Assembly: GCA_963779055.1 (NCBI GenBank)
Contig: CAVZWN010000004.1
Location: 372,001 to 436,000 of the forward strand
Origin: Sulfurimicrobium sp963779055
GTDB lineage: Bacteria; Pseudomonadota; Gammaproteobacteria; Burkholderiales; Sulfuricellaceae
Direction of reading: 5' to 3'
Length of the DNA stretch: 64,000 bases
Made by a program: the position numbers and the translations under genes. A model generated the notes under the pieces. That model did not search any database and was not told the DNA's origin. It saw only the letters and a list, made by a program, of their open reading frames with translations. Below, in pieces: positions 9,032 to 19,953 of this stretch (positions within the stretch are counted from its first letter, which is position 1; every line of letters begins with the position of its first letter).

Positions 9032-10041
9032 TCAGGGCATCCCGATCCGCTCCATCAGGTAGCACAGGCAGTCCTGCCGGATCACCCGCTCGTCGCGCGT
9101 CAGCATCGCCGGCATCAGGGGCTGCTTGAGCGTGATCTCACCCTGACGGTAATCGAACAGGCGCAGGCCGATGTCCACGCCGTTTTCATCCCGCACCTGC
9201 AGCCGGGCCGGGCTGCCTTCCTTCACCCGCCCGAGGCGCTCGCCGCATGCCAGTTCACGGAAATTGAAATGATCCAGTTCGGCACAAAGTCGATGTCCAC
9301 ATCCGGCGCTGCAAAGCCGAAGCTGACCTGTTCCGGCACCTTGACCGTGGCCACGGTATGAAACAGGTCGATATCATGCGGCGCGACCGGATGCGCGGGA
9401 AACTCGGACAAATGCAGGCAGGCTTCCATGAAGTCGGCGGCATGTTCGACACTGCCGGGAGTGCCGGGTTTGCCGCATTCCAGTGTAACTGCCGGGCACA
9501 GTTCGGCGAAAGCGGCCGACTGCACGCCGCGCGGCCGGATGAAATACACCACGATGCGGGAAAACAGCGTGGCCAGATGCAGGAACGCCTGATCCAGGCG
9601 GTTCACGCAGGCGTAATGCGGATTCAGCCCGGTGTTGTTGTGGATATCCAGGCTGGCGAAAACACCGCGTGCGCGCATCGCATCGACTACCTGCTGCATC
9701 ATCGCCCGCTCAGCCGGAAACGCATCTTCCTCACTACCCGGCCAGACCCGGTTGTAATCCGGCTGGCCATCCAGCCGGCGCAAGCCCGAGCGTGCCGCCT
9801 CGATGTTGCCGATAAACAGCGACAGGGCCCGGGGCAATTCGGCCGCTGCATACTTTCTGAGAATGGACTGCGCCGCCAGCCAGCCGGTGTCCTCATTGCC
9901 GTGCAGCAGCACCGAGACGAACAGCGGCGGCGTGCGCCGCCCCGGCAGGTGGATCAGCGCCGGGCCCGGCAGCACCTCGCCCATCCGCGCGGCGGGCAAA
10001 TCGAGCAGGCCTTCCGGCAGGTGTTCATACTGGGTCAGCAT
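9032..10041 (-). CDS. Succinylglutamate desuccinylase/aspartoacylase-like M14 metallohydrolase (single-base frameshift)
   Basis: Zinc-dependent deacylase family. HGNEDTG (Zn ligands H and E) and SLDIHNNTGLNPHYACVN (third ligand H) are intact. The reading frame breaks near 9278: after IDFVPN the frame drifts, while the next frame gives LDHFNFRELACGERLGRV and continues into KEGSPARLQVRDENG to a stop at 9032. One missing base explains the break. The ATG at 10041 overlaps the stop of the frameshift-corrected upstream gene in an ATGCTGA arrangement, indicating translational coupling. The pairing with a GCS2-type ligase suggests amino-acid or peptide conjugate metabolism, but the true substrate is unknown. 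Confidence 0.82.
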
Positions 10042-11475
10042 CCGATGCCCCACTCATGCACGGGCGCGCCGGAGCGCTGGTTTTCCAGGTAATCGTTCAT
10101 CATGCGGCGCACATCCCCATCGTTTTCCTCCAGTTGCCGCAACTGCCATTGCGAGCCGGTCTGCCCTGATCGCGTGCGGGCTTCCACCACGCCGAGATAA
10201 TGCTCGATTTCCGCTATCGGGCAGGCCGAAGGTCTGCAAGCCCAGACGCGCCAGCGGCAGGCAGGTATCCAGAATCAGCCCGCTCGCCGGATAACGACGG
10301 CCATCCAGCCACAGCAATTCGGCATCCAGCCCATGCCGCGCCGCCGCATAAAAATTACTGCGCGTCGCGGCAAAAGGCAGATCGAATGCTGCCGTCACGC
10401 CAGAATGGGCCAGCGCATGCACCAGCCCGTAATAAAACGCGGCATTGGCCAGCATATCCAGCACAGACGGGCCGCTGGGCAACACCCGCTGTTCCAGACG
10501 CACATGCGCACGCCCAATCTCATCGAAGCCAATCAGCGGCCGCACCCAGCGCCAGATTGCACCATTGTGCAGGCGCAAATGCGGGAAGCGTTCAGGCGCT
10601 TCTTCCAGTTGAGCTGGCAGCAGCGGCGGATAATGCTCGAAATTCTCCTTGAACAGTTCCAGCAGGCTATCCGCCACATAGCCCCGGCCAAACGTCACCC
10701 GCCTCACAGAAGGCTCGGCCAGCCCTGCATAACCGCCCAGTTCGACCGCCTGCTCGAACAACGGCACGCGGGTTTCCTGCCACAGGCGATGGCCGAACAG
10801 CAAAGGCGAATTGACGCTGGCCGCCAGCAAGGGCGCGCAGGTAATCAGCGAGGCATTGTAATAGCGCGCGGCCTGCTCGAACGGCACCTGCAAGTGCAAC
10901 TGGAATGAAGTGGTTGCCGCTTCCAGCATCACATCCGGACGCTGGGTGCGCAGATGGTCCAGCCCCTGGATATCGATTTGGATCGGCGCGCCGTCGCGCT
11001 GCTGCAGGATCTGCGCGTTGAGCGCGTCATAGCGCTTCATGGCCGAGATATTGGCAAGGCACAGATCCGCATCGCGAATAGTCGGTAAAGTGCCGATCAT
11101 CGCCAGCACCGCATCCATGCCGTGGGCCACATGCTGACAGCGTTCCCAGGTTGTCCTGAGCGATTTTTCCAGGGCGGTCAGGATGCCCGCCCCCATTTCG
11201 ACCGGCGGGGCGTTCAGTTCCACGTTGAAGCGCGAAAGCTCGGGCACCACCATGGGATCGTTCAGTTTTTGCAGGTAGGCTTCATTGACCGGATTAGGAA
11301 AGCCGGAGTGATCCAGCAGCCAGGCTTCCAGTTCGAAGCCAGCAATGAAACGCCTGTCCGGAAAGCCCCCCGTTGCGGCAAACCGCTGCAGGCTGGCGGT
11401 TTCGTCGGACAACCGCTCCCGGAACTGCTCAAAATCAGCAGCGGAAAACTGGCTGAAGGTGATTTCCTGGCCCAT
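10035..11475 (-). CDS. Glutamate-cysteine ligase family 2 (GCS2/YbdK-like) protein (single-base frameshift)
   Basis: ATP-grasp-related carboxylate-amine ligase. The N-terminus has FIAGFELEAWLLD and the core has NVELNAPPVEMG and FQLHLQVPFEQ, typical of the GCS2 family. Near 10218 the original frame turns into low-complexity sequence and stops at 10054. The next frame continues with IAEIEHYLGVVEARTRSGQ and ends VHEWGIGC at 10035, which is the plausible native C-terminus. One extra base explains it. The corrected stop overlaps the next gene's ATG. YbdK-type enzymes have weak glutamate-cysteine ligase activity, and the physiological role here is open. Confidence 0.82.
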
Positions 11476-11514
11476 GGTTTGAAATCTCAGGCTGGTGAGC
11501 CGGATAGTTCCCGA

Positions 11515-11646
11515 TTAACCGTAAAGACGCGAAGACGCAAAGAAATCCGGGGTGTAAAAATCATAAGACCCTCGCTCAGGAGACAGGCGGCTTGATTCAG
11601 GCAACTCAATGTATATTCTCCGCGCCTTCGCGTCTTTACGGTTTAA
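11515..11646. repeat. AACCGC-arm palindromic repeat, copy B
   Basis: Left arm TTAACCGTAAAGACGCGAAG at 11515 and right arm CGCGCCTTCGCGTCTTTACG (11621-11640) followed by GTTTAA. Arms match copies A, C and D; the centre does not. It lies between the parC stop and the start of the GCS2-like gene, both on the minus strand. Confidence 0.87.
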
Positions 11647-11658
11647 CTGTTTTAGGAC

Positions 11659-14040
11659 TTAATCCGGTTTTTCCATTGAAGCAGACAAAGCCTCCACTTT
11701 CAGATTGAGCTGCGTGCCCTTGCGCGCACGGCGGCCAACCTCGAAGCGCGGCATTTCCTCGATCGCCCTGCCACGCCGCACGCCCTTGGTGGTGAGCGAC
11801 TCCACGAACACGCAAGTCAGCTTGAGGCTGTCTTTTTCTTCCAGCCCCATCAGGATCACGCCGCGGCCCTTGGGCATGCTCCTGACCTCGTTCAGCGCAT
11901 ACACCAGCAGGCGGTCACTGCCCGACACGCAGGCCACATAGCGCTGGCCATTGGGTGCGATGCGCGCCGGAGGCAGCACCTGCTCGCCAGGTTCGAGCGT
12001 CATGATCAGCTTGCCGCCCTTCTGGCGCGAGAGCATGTCGCCGATGGAGGTGACGAAACCATAGCCGCCAGAATTCGCCAGCAGCACCTGTTCTTCAGGC
12101 TGCCCGGTCAGCATGGCGACGATGCGGGTTCCGGCTTGCAGGCCCATCAGGGAGGCAGCGGGCACACCATCGCCCTTGCCGCCGGGAATCTGCGCGGCAT
12201 TCAGGGTGTAGGCCCGGCCATCGGAGCCGAGCAGCAGCAGGGCATCGGGCGAGCGGCACTCCAGCGCCGCGAACAGCTTGTCGCCTTCCTTGAAGGACAG
12301 CGCCGCCAGATCGACGCCATGCCCCTGTCGATGGCGCAGCCAGCCTTTGTCGGAAAGAATGATGGTCACCGGCTCGTCCAGCACCGCCGCTTCGGACAGG
12401 GAGGCGCGCCGTGACGGCTCGATCAGGGTGCGACGCTCGTCGCCGAATTTTTTTGCATCCTCGCGGATCTCTTTTGCCACCAGAGATTTCATGCGCGCCG
12501 GGCTGCCCAGCAGGGATTCCAGTTTGCCCTGCTCCTTCTTCAACTCGGCAATTTCCTGCTCGATCTTGATGCCTTCCAGCCGTGACAACTGGCGCAGGCG
12601 GATCTCGAGAATATCCTCGGCCTGCCGCTCGGACAGGGCAAAGTGCTCGATCAGGGCTGACTTGGGTTCGTCGGAGTGACGAATGATGCGGATCACCTCG
12701 TCGATATTGAGGAAAACGATGTGCCGGCCTTCCAGGATATGGATGCGCTCGTTGACCTTGCCGAGGCGGTGGCCGAGGCGTTTTTCGACTGTTTTGACGC
12801 GGAACTGGCACCACTCCTGCATGATGGTGAACAGCGACTTCTGCATCGGGTTGCCGTCCAGTCCGACCTGCACCAGGTTGAACGATACCGTGGTTTCCAG
12901 GCTGGTGTAGGCCATCAGGGTGCGGGCGAATTCGTCGCGGTCGATGCGCGAGCTTTTCGGCCCGAACACGATGCGCACCGACTGCTCCTTGTCGGATTCG
13001 TCACGCGCCGACTCAAGCAGGGAGAGCAGCAGCGTCTTGGTCTGGGTCTGCCCCTGGTCGATGGATTTCTTGCCCAGCTTGGGCTGCGGATTGGTCAGCG
13101 CCTCGATCTCCGACAGCACCTTGGCGGCAGACGCGCCGGGCGGCAGCTCGGTGATCACCAGTTGCCACTGGCCGCGCGCCATTTCCTCGAACACGTAGCG
13201 CGCCCGCACCGCGATGGTGCCGCGCCCGCTGGTGTAAGCATTACGGATTTCCTGCGGGCTGGAAAGAATCTGGCCGCCGCCGGGAAAGTCCGGCCCCGGC
13301 ACCCTATCGAGAAGCTGAGCTTCGCTGAAATCGGACGACTCCACCATGCAGGCAGCCGCCTCGCTGACTTCGCGCAGATTATGCGGCGGCACCTCGGTGG
13401 CGATGCCCACGCCGATCCCGGAAGCGCCGTTGAGCAGCAGGAAGGGCAGGCGCGCCGGCAGCACCACCGGCTCCTCGAAGGAGCCATCGTAATTCTGGCG
13501 AAAATCCACCGTGCCATGGTCCAGCTCGGCCAGCAGTAACTGGGCGATCGGCGTCAGGCGCACTTCGGTGTAACGCATCGCCGCGGCCGAATCGCCGTCC
13601 AGGCTACCGAAGTTGCCCTGCCCGTCGATCAGCGGATAGCGCAGCGAAAAATCCTGCGCCATGCGCACCGCCGCCTCGTACACCGCGCTGTCGCCGTGCG
13701 GATGGTACTTACCGATCACATCGCCGACGATACGCGCCGACTTCTTGTGCGGCTTGTCCGGCTCGTTGCCCATTTCGCGCATGGCATAAAGAATGCGCCG
13801 CTGCACCGGCTTCTGCCCGTCGCGCACATCGGGAATGGCGCGCGACTTGGACACCGCCATGGCATAAGCAAGATAGGCGGCCTTGGCATAGTCCGCCAGA
13901 TCGTCCTGCGGATCTTCGGCCAGCACGTCCACGGGCGGCTGCGGCGGCTCGGGCGGCGGCAGTTCAGCGTGAGGCTCTTCCACCGTGACTTCCAGGTGCG
14001 GAAACAGGTCGGGGGTGTTGTTATCGATTTCGTCTTTCAT
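11659..14040 (-). CDS. parC: DNA topoisomerase IV subunit A
   Basis: 793-residue cleavage/rejoining subunit of the type IIA topoisomerase that decatenates chromosomes. The catalytic tyrosine is in AAAMRYTEVRL at about residue 157. The quinolone-determining region reads KYHPHGDSAVYE, so the two positions commonly changed in resistant strains (Ser and Glu) are unmutated. LLNGASGIGVGIATEVPPHNL and the C-terminal beta-pinwheel segments are present. A proline- and glutamate-rich N-terminal extension of about 45 residues precedes the core. The partner parE is about 1.9 kb away behind decayed DNA, although the two are often neighbours. Confidence 0.97.
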   Translation of the reverse strand: MKDEIDNNTPDLFPHLEVTVEEPHAELPPPEPPQPPVDVLAEDPQDDLADYAKAAYLAYAMAVSKSRAIPDVRDGQKPVQRRILYAMREMGNEPDKPHKKSARIVGDVIGKYHPHGDSAVYEAAVRMAQDFSLRYPLIDGQGNFGSLDGDSAAAMRYTEVRLTPIAQLLLAELDHGTVDFRQNYDGSFEEPVVLPARLPFLLLNGASGIGVGIATEVPPHNLREVSEAAACMVESSDFSEAQLLDRVPGPDFPGGGQILSSPQEIRNAYTSGRGTIAVRARYVFEEMARGQWQLVITELPPGASAAKVLSEIEALTNPQPKLGKKSIDQGQTQTKTLLLSLLESARDESDKEQSVRIVFGPKSSRIDRDEFARTLMAYTSLETTVSFNLVQVGLDGNPMQKSLFTIMQEWCQFRVKTVEKRLGHRLGKVNERIHILEGRHIVFLNIDEVIRIIRHSDEPKSALIEHFALSERQAEDILEIRLRQLSRLEGIKIEQEIAELKKEQGKLESLLGSPARMKSLVAKEIREDAKKFGDERRTLIEPSRRASLSEAAVLDEPVTIILSDKGWLRHRQGHGVDLAALSFKEGDKLFAALECRSPDALLLLGSDGRAYTLNAAQIPGGKGDGVPAASLMGLQAGTRIVAMLTGQPEEQVLLANSGGYGFVTSIGDMLSRQKGGKLIMTLEPGEQVLPPARIAPNGQRYVACVSGSDRLLVYALNEVRSMPKGRGVILMGLEEKDSLKLTCVFVESLTTKGVRRGRAIEEMPRFEVGRRARKGTQLNLKVEALSASMEKPD

Positions 14041-14086
14041 CTGATGACTCGTTATCTGTTTACATTATCCGCTGGTGCATCCCATG

Positions 14087-14504
14087 GATTGATCATTTCC
14101 AGGCCGGCGATTTAGGCAAAATCCTTGGTATTTCGGTGACCAGAAGCAGGTCATGGGACAGGGCAATCGCGGCAATCTGCCCGTCTTCAGTGCTGACAGG
14201 CTGGCCGGAACGGATACGTGCGGCCACGAGAACTGCATATTCATCCGCCGCCCTTTCATCGAACGGCAGGCAGCTCCTGGCAAAATCCTCCTGAAACATG
14301 CGTTCAGCCGCGTTGGAGAGATCGTCGCGCCGTCCGGCCCGGCGGAAGCAGCGCAATACCCAGAAAAATCTCTGCCCGGGTAACGACGCTGACCGAAAAT
14401 ACGGCGTCCAGCTGCCGGTCGAACCAGGCCAAAACCTGGTCATCAAGCCGGGGGCGCATCAATTCTGACAGAACATTGGTGTCCAGCAGAAAGCGCCGGC
14501 TCAT
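14087..14504 (-). pseudogene. vapC: VapC-like PIN-domain toxin, decayed
   Basis: The N-terminus MSRRFLLDTNVLSELMRP with the first catalytic aspartate is clear and its ATG overlaps the antitoxin stop by 4 bp. Near 14340 the frame shifts: the continuation RRDDLSNAAERMFQEDFARS and VSTEDGQIAAIALSHDLLLVT lies in the next frame. Near 14125 a second shift is needed to reach NTKDFA, then a TAA interrupts before IAGLEMINPWDAP. Two frameshifts plus a nonsense codon make this a true pseudogene rather than a single sequencing error. Confidence 0.8.
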
Positions 14505-14749
14505 GAATCACTCCACTCCGGCTGCTGACGTGCAGTCCGGCGCGCGGGGACCGGCAACTCATCAATGCCAAGCTGGGCAAAACGCTGATGGATGCGCTGC
14601 GCAAAACTGCTTTCATCCTGCACCGGCATCACCGTTCGGCGCAGTATCTGGCGCACCTCCTCTTCCATCGAGCAGCCATGAAGCGCCGCCTGCTGGCGCA
14701 GGCTGGTCTTGAGATTATCGTCGAGGTTTCTGATCGTGATGCTGGCCAT
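14501..14749 (-). CDS. vapB: VapB/FitA-type ribbon-helix-helix antitoxin
   Basis: 82-residue protein beginning MASITIRNLDDNLKTSLR, the ribbon-helix-helix DNA-binding fold, followed by an acidic/aromatic tail that would normally wrap the PIN toxin. I prefer the start at 14749; an ATG at 14758 is also open. The palindrome at 14763-14781 immediately upstream is a likely operator. The toxin partner is broken, so the antitoxin may persist only as an orphan repressor. Confidence 0.8.
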   Translation of the reverse strand: MASITIRNLDDNLKTSLRQQAALHGCSMEEEVRQILRRTVMPVQDESSFAQRIHQRFAQLGIDELPVPARRTARQQPEWSDS

Positions 14750-14762
14750 CTTTCTCACCCTG

Positions 14763-14781
14763 ATGATTGCAATGCAATCAT
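14763..14781. promoter_or_regulatory. Palindromic operator of the vapBC locus
   Basis: Perfect 9-bp inverted repeat ATGATTGCA / TGCAATCAT around one base, directly upstream of the antitoxin start. Toxin-antitoxin operons of this type are autorepressed by VapB dimers binding such palindromes; assignment here is by position and symmetry. Confidence 0.6.
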
Positions 14782-15114
14782 TGTAATCACCGAACGATCA
14801 AATATCCAGGCAAATTGCTTTGCCGAAACGGTTGATGATGGGCATGAGAAGCGCATATTTTGAAGGAGTCTAAACCCGAAGGGTCCGCTTTGATGAAAAC
14901 ACTGGCCAGGGCTATTTGTCATGACAGGCGAAACACAGGTTGCTACCTGGTGCACTCCTGTCGAAGTGAAGATCGAGACAATGAAATTCTGCATTCAGGA
15001 GCGATGCCACTATCGGTATCACAGCGGTTTGCTGCTGAGCGACGTCTGATGGCACTAGTCCCGTTGGCTGAGCGAAGCCGCGGTGCACTGAGCCTGTCGA
15101 AGTGAAGCCAAATC
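14782..15114. other. Gene-poor decayed stretch with palindromic repeat fragments
   Basis: No credible gene on either strand. It holds copies of a short repeat of the type GGCTGAGCGAAGCCG and GAGCCTGTCGAAGTGAAG (about 15064-15106, with a second CCTGTCGAAGTGAAG at about 14958), related to the palindromes at 15590-15710 and 18858-18912. The rest looks like unrecognisable remnant sequence. Confidence 0.5.
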
Positions 15115-15560
15115 GAGACCAATGACTATCATTCCTGCATTCCGCCAGCCGATGCAACACATTGGTATCGCCCGCAATCAGCGCCTGTTTCTTTTTCCGG
15201 CTCCAGCCCTGGATCTGCTTTTCAGCGAGTTTCACGACGGAAGGCATCCTCGATACGATCGCCTTCCTCGACATAGACCAGCTTCACCGGCAAATGTTTA
15301 GTCGTGTGATTCGCACCCTGGCTATTCTGATGCTCCCACAGCCGCTTCTCCATATCCCAGGTGCTTCCGGTGTAATACTTCCGTCAGGCATTCGGGATAA
15401 TATGGCAAGTGACGCTGTTTTTGATTGGCACCGGCAAATGTTTAGCCGTGTGATTCGCACCCTGGCTATTCTGATGCTCCCACAGCCGCTTCTCCATATC
15501 CCAGGTGCTGCCGGTGTAATAACTTCCGTCAGCGCATTCGAGGATGTACATATAGGGCAT
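15115..15560 (-). pseudogene. GIY-YIG endonuclease-like gene with internal tandem duplication, decayed
   Basis: From ATG at 15560 the product starts MPYMYILECADGSYYTGSTW, a GIY-YIG domain of the YhbQ/UPF0213 type, then runs off into VPIKNSVTC and stops. A second copy of the core (YYTGSTWDMEKRLWEHQNSQ) follows and continues KLVYVEEGDRIEDAFRRE; a further frameshift leads to EKQIQGWSRKKKQALI, the native C-terminus. The two copies are 15285-15394 and 15429-15540, about 110 bp each at a period of 144 bp. The 3' end runs into the palindromic repeat family. Confidence 0.75.
15285..15540. repeat. Direct duplication inside the GIY-YIG pseudogene
   Basis: Two copies of about 110 bp (15285-15394 and 15429-15540) separated by about 34 bp of unrelated sequence. 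They differ at only a few positions, so the duplication is recent relative to the decay of the gene. Confidence 0.85.
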
Positions 15561-15589
15561 AGTGGCGTTCCTGTTTTTGAGTTGGCTTG

Positions 15590-15712
15590 GCTTCGACTAC
15601 GCTCAGCCAGCGGGTGGCTTAGGATTTTTTCACGGGCTGAGCGTAGCCGATGTCCGCTGGCTGAGCGTAGCCGATGTCCGCTGGCTGAGCGTAGCCGAAG
15701 CCAGAAATTCCA
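15590..15712. repeat. Cluster of GGCTGAGCGTAGCCGA palindromic repeat units
   Basis: One inverted unit (CTTCGACTACGCTCAGCCAG) followed by three direct GGCTGAGCGTAGCCGA units, the last two spaced by ATGTCCGCT. Related units occur at about 15064-15106 and, as a full hairpin, inside pgm at 18858-18912. The cluster supplies the last 25 or so codons and the stop of the small gene at 15630-15848. Confidence 0.75.
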
Positions 15713-15848
15713 CTGCGGTCTGTTTCGGCTTGGCAATGGCCTTCGAATCGAGCCTGAAATTTTTCAGCTGATCCAGAGGACCGGCATTACCCTCGGCTCC
15801 CACGACCAGAAAGGGAAGAACCGTGATCCACACCCATTTTTTCTTCAT
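15630..15848 (-). CDS. Small exported protein truncated by palindromic repeats
   Basis: 72 codons with a strong GAGGAGG ribosome site before the ATG and a signal peptide (MKKKWVWITVLPFLVVGAEG, cleavage probably after NA). About 25 native mature residues (GPLDQLKNFRLDSKAIAKP) are followed by the repeat-derived tail LASATLSQRTSATLSQRTS. The gene has probably lost its 3' part to repeat insertion. The family is not recognised. Confidence 0.45.
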   Translation of the reverse strand: MKKKWVWITVLPFLVVGAEGNAGPLDQLKNFRLDSKAIAKPKQTAVEFLASATLSQRTSATLSQRTSATLSP

Positions 15849-15940
15849 ATATACCTCCTCACACGACTTTCAATCTTTCAAAAAAGAGACCGCCCTGCCT
15901 TGACCTTCGCGTTATGAACGCCGAGAAGCGGCAAAAACCA

Positions 15941-17911
<1,971 letters not shown>

Positions 17912-17941
17912 TTCGACTCTGTCATAAATTTCGGGGTGATG

Positions 17942-18032
17942 GGTAATGGGTGATGAGTAAGCAGTGGGGACTGGCTATTGCTGTTCGCGCCAAACCAGCT
18001 TTCCCATCACCCATTACTCATCACCCATTACC
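17942..18032. repeat. Perfect 19-bp inverted repeat between parE and pgm
   Basis: GGTAATGGGTGATGAGTAA (17942-17960) pairs exactly with 18014-18032 across about 53 bp, with additional GGGTGAT/ATCACCC copies flanking the arms. It lies between two co-directional minus-strand genes and could form a long hairpin in DNA or RNA; there is no U-tract to mark it as a standard terminator. Confidence 0.75.
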
Positions 18033-18033
18033 A

Positions 18034-19719
18034 TCAAGTAATCACCGTCGGCTGTTCGCGCCCGGTGCGCGACTTGAGCTGCGACAGCTCGTGGGCGATA
18101 TCGATCAACCCGCCAAGCGCCTCCTGCGCATCCATGCGCTGCCGGGCTGCATCGGACTCGAAGGCTTCGAGGTAGATGCGCAGCGTGGCGCCCTCGGTGC
18201 CGGTGCCGGAGAGGCGGAAGACGATGCGCGAGCCGTCCTCGAAAATGATGCGCAATCCTTGCCCGGTGCTGACACTGCCGTCGATGGGGTCGGTATAGCT
18301 GAAATCATCGCAAAGTTTTACCTGATAGCTGCCAAAACGTTGGCCCGGCAGGCTGGCAAACTGGCTTTTCAGGTGATCCATCAGGCCTGCTGCGGCATCC
18401 GATGGCAGGCCTTCGTAATCATGGCGCGAATAGACGTTGCGGCCATATTCGGTCCAGTGCTGGTGCACGATATCCTCCACCGACTGGCCGCGCCCAGCCA
18501 GGATATTGAGCCAGAACAGCACCGCCCACAGGCCGTCCTTCTCGCGCACGTGGTCGGAGCCGGTGCCGAAACTTTCCTCGCCGCACAGGGTGACCTTGCC
18601 CGCATCCATCAGATTGCCGAAGAATTTCCAGCCGGTCGGCGTTTCATAGCAGGGGATGCCGAGCTTCGCCGCCACCCGGTCAGCCGCTCCGCTGGTCGGC
18701 ATGGAACGCGCCACGCCTGCCAGGCCCTTGGCATAACCCGGCGCCAGCGCCGCATTGGCGGCGATCACGGCCAGGCTGTCAGAAGGATTGACGAAGAAAT
18801 GCTTGCCCAAAATCATGTTGCGGTCGCCGTCGCCGTCCGAGGCCGCGCCGAAATCGGGCCTTCGACTCCGCTCAGGCAACGCCCCTCCCGTTGCCTGAGC
18901 GGAGCCGAAGGCAGCGGGAGAACCGTACATGATCTCGACCAGCTCATGCGCATAGGTCAGGTTGGGGTCGGGGTGGCCCTGGCCGAAATCAGGCAGCGGC
19001 ACACCGTTGATCACCGTCCCGGCAGACGCGCCGAGGCGCTGCTCGATGATCTCTTTTGCATACGGACCAGTCACCGCATGCATGGCGTCGAAGCAGATGC
19101 GAAAGCCGCCGGAAAGCAGCGCGCGGATGGCCTTGAAGTCGAACAGCGATTCCATCAGGTCGGCATAGTCCGCCACCGGGTCGATCACTTCCACCGTCAT
19201 GCCACCGAGGCTGAAACAGCCCTGCTGATCCAGCGCCACGTCGGGCACATCGGCAATGCGGTAGCTTTCCAGCGTCCTGCTGCGCGCAAAAATTGCATCG
19301 GTGATTTTCTCCGGTGCCGGGCCGCCGTTGGCGGTGTTGTACTTGATACCAAAGTCGCCGTCCGGGCCGCCCGGATTATGGCTGGCGGAAAGGATGATGC
19401 CGCCGTAGGTCTGGTATTTGCGGATCACGCAGGAAGCCGCCGGAGTGGAAAGAATGCCGCCCTGCCCCACCAGCACCCTGCCGAAGCCGTTGGCCGCCGC
19501 AATTTTCAGGATGATCTGGATGGCTTCGCGATTGTAGTAGCGTCCATCGCCGCCGACCACCAGCGTGCTGCCCGCCGGAGCGGCAATGGTATCGAAAATG
19601 GCCTGAACGAAGTTTTCCAGATAATGCGCGCCCTGGAAAACGCTTACTTTCTTGCGCAAGCCCGAGGTGCCCGGCTTCTGGTCATTGAACGGGGTAGTAG
19701 CGACAGTATGGATATTCAT
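18034..19719 (-). CDS. pgm: Phosphoglucomutase (alpha-D-glucose-phosphate specific) with a repeat-encoded insertion
   Basis: Interconverts glucose 1-phosphate and glucose 6-phosphate. The phosphoserine loop is SASHNPGG (Ser about 113), and the Mg site is ASDGDGDRNM. Start at 19719 (MNIHTVATTPF) is supported by AAGAGGTG upstream; the open frame extends 35 codons further without a ribosome site. Just before PDFGAASDGDGDR there is a segment of about 20 residues (SPAAFGSAQATGGALPERSR) absent from the family as I know it, encoded exactly by the palindrome at 18858-18912. The frame is preserved through it. The insertion is close to the active-site loop, so activity is uncertain but plausible if it forms a surface loop. 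Confidence 0.93.
   Translation of the reverse strand: MNIHTVATTPFNDQKPGTSGLRKKVSVFQGAHYLENFVQAIFDTIAAPAGSTLVVGGDGRYYNREAIQIILKIAAANGFGRVLVGQGGILSTPAASCVIRKYQTYGGIILSASHNPGGPDGDFGIKYNTANGGPAPEKITDAIFARSRTLESYRIADVPDVALDQQGCFSLGGMTVEVIDPVADYADLMESLFDFKAIRALLSGGFRICFDAMHAVTGPYAKEIIEQRLGASAGTVINGVPLPDFGQGHPDPNLTYAHELVEIMYGSPAAFGSAQATGGALPERSRRPDFGAASDGDGDRNMILGKHFFVNPSDSLAVIAANAALAPGYAKGLAGVARSMPTSGAADRVAAKLGIPCYETPTGWKFFGNLMDAGKVTLCGEESFGTGSDHVREKDGLWAVLFWLNILAGRGQSVEDIVHQHWTEYGRNVYSRHDYEGLPSDAAAGLMDHLKSQFASLPGQRFGSYQVKLCDDFSYTDPIDGSVSTGQGLRIIFEDGSRIVFRLSGTGTEGATLRIYLEAFESDAARQRMDAQEALGGLIDIAHELSQLKSRTGREQPTVIT
18858..18912. repeat. 55-bp palindrome inserted in frame in pgm
   Basis: Arms 18858-18880 and 18890-18912 (GCCTTCGACTCCGCTCAGGC and its near-perfect complement, one wobble) around a 9-nt loop. 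Related to the repeat units near 15064-15106 and 15590-15712. Confidence 0.9.
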
Positions 19720-19953
19720 GAACACCTCTTGGCGGTTTTTCTCTCTGACAATCCCAATTTTAACCCAGATCATCCGGCAGGCGGCGAGTTGATAGCGCAC
19801 CGGATGTTGGGCGGCATTGATCAATCAATCCGGTCTTTCAATATATAAACATGCATCACGAAGCGCACCAGTCCGCCAATTTTGGCTAAGATGTTGTTCT
19901 ATCGAATGCGCCTATCCGTAGCGCTGGCACTAAAAACCTTTCCCGAGACAGAC

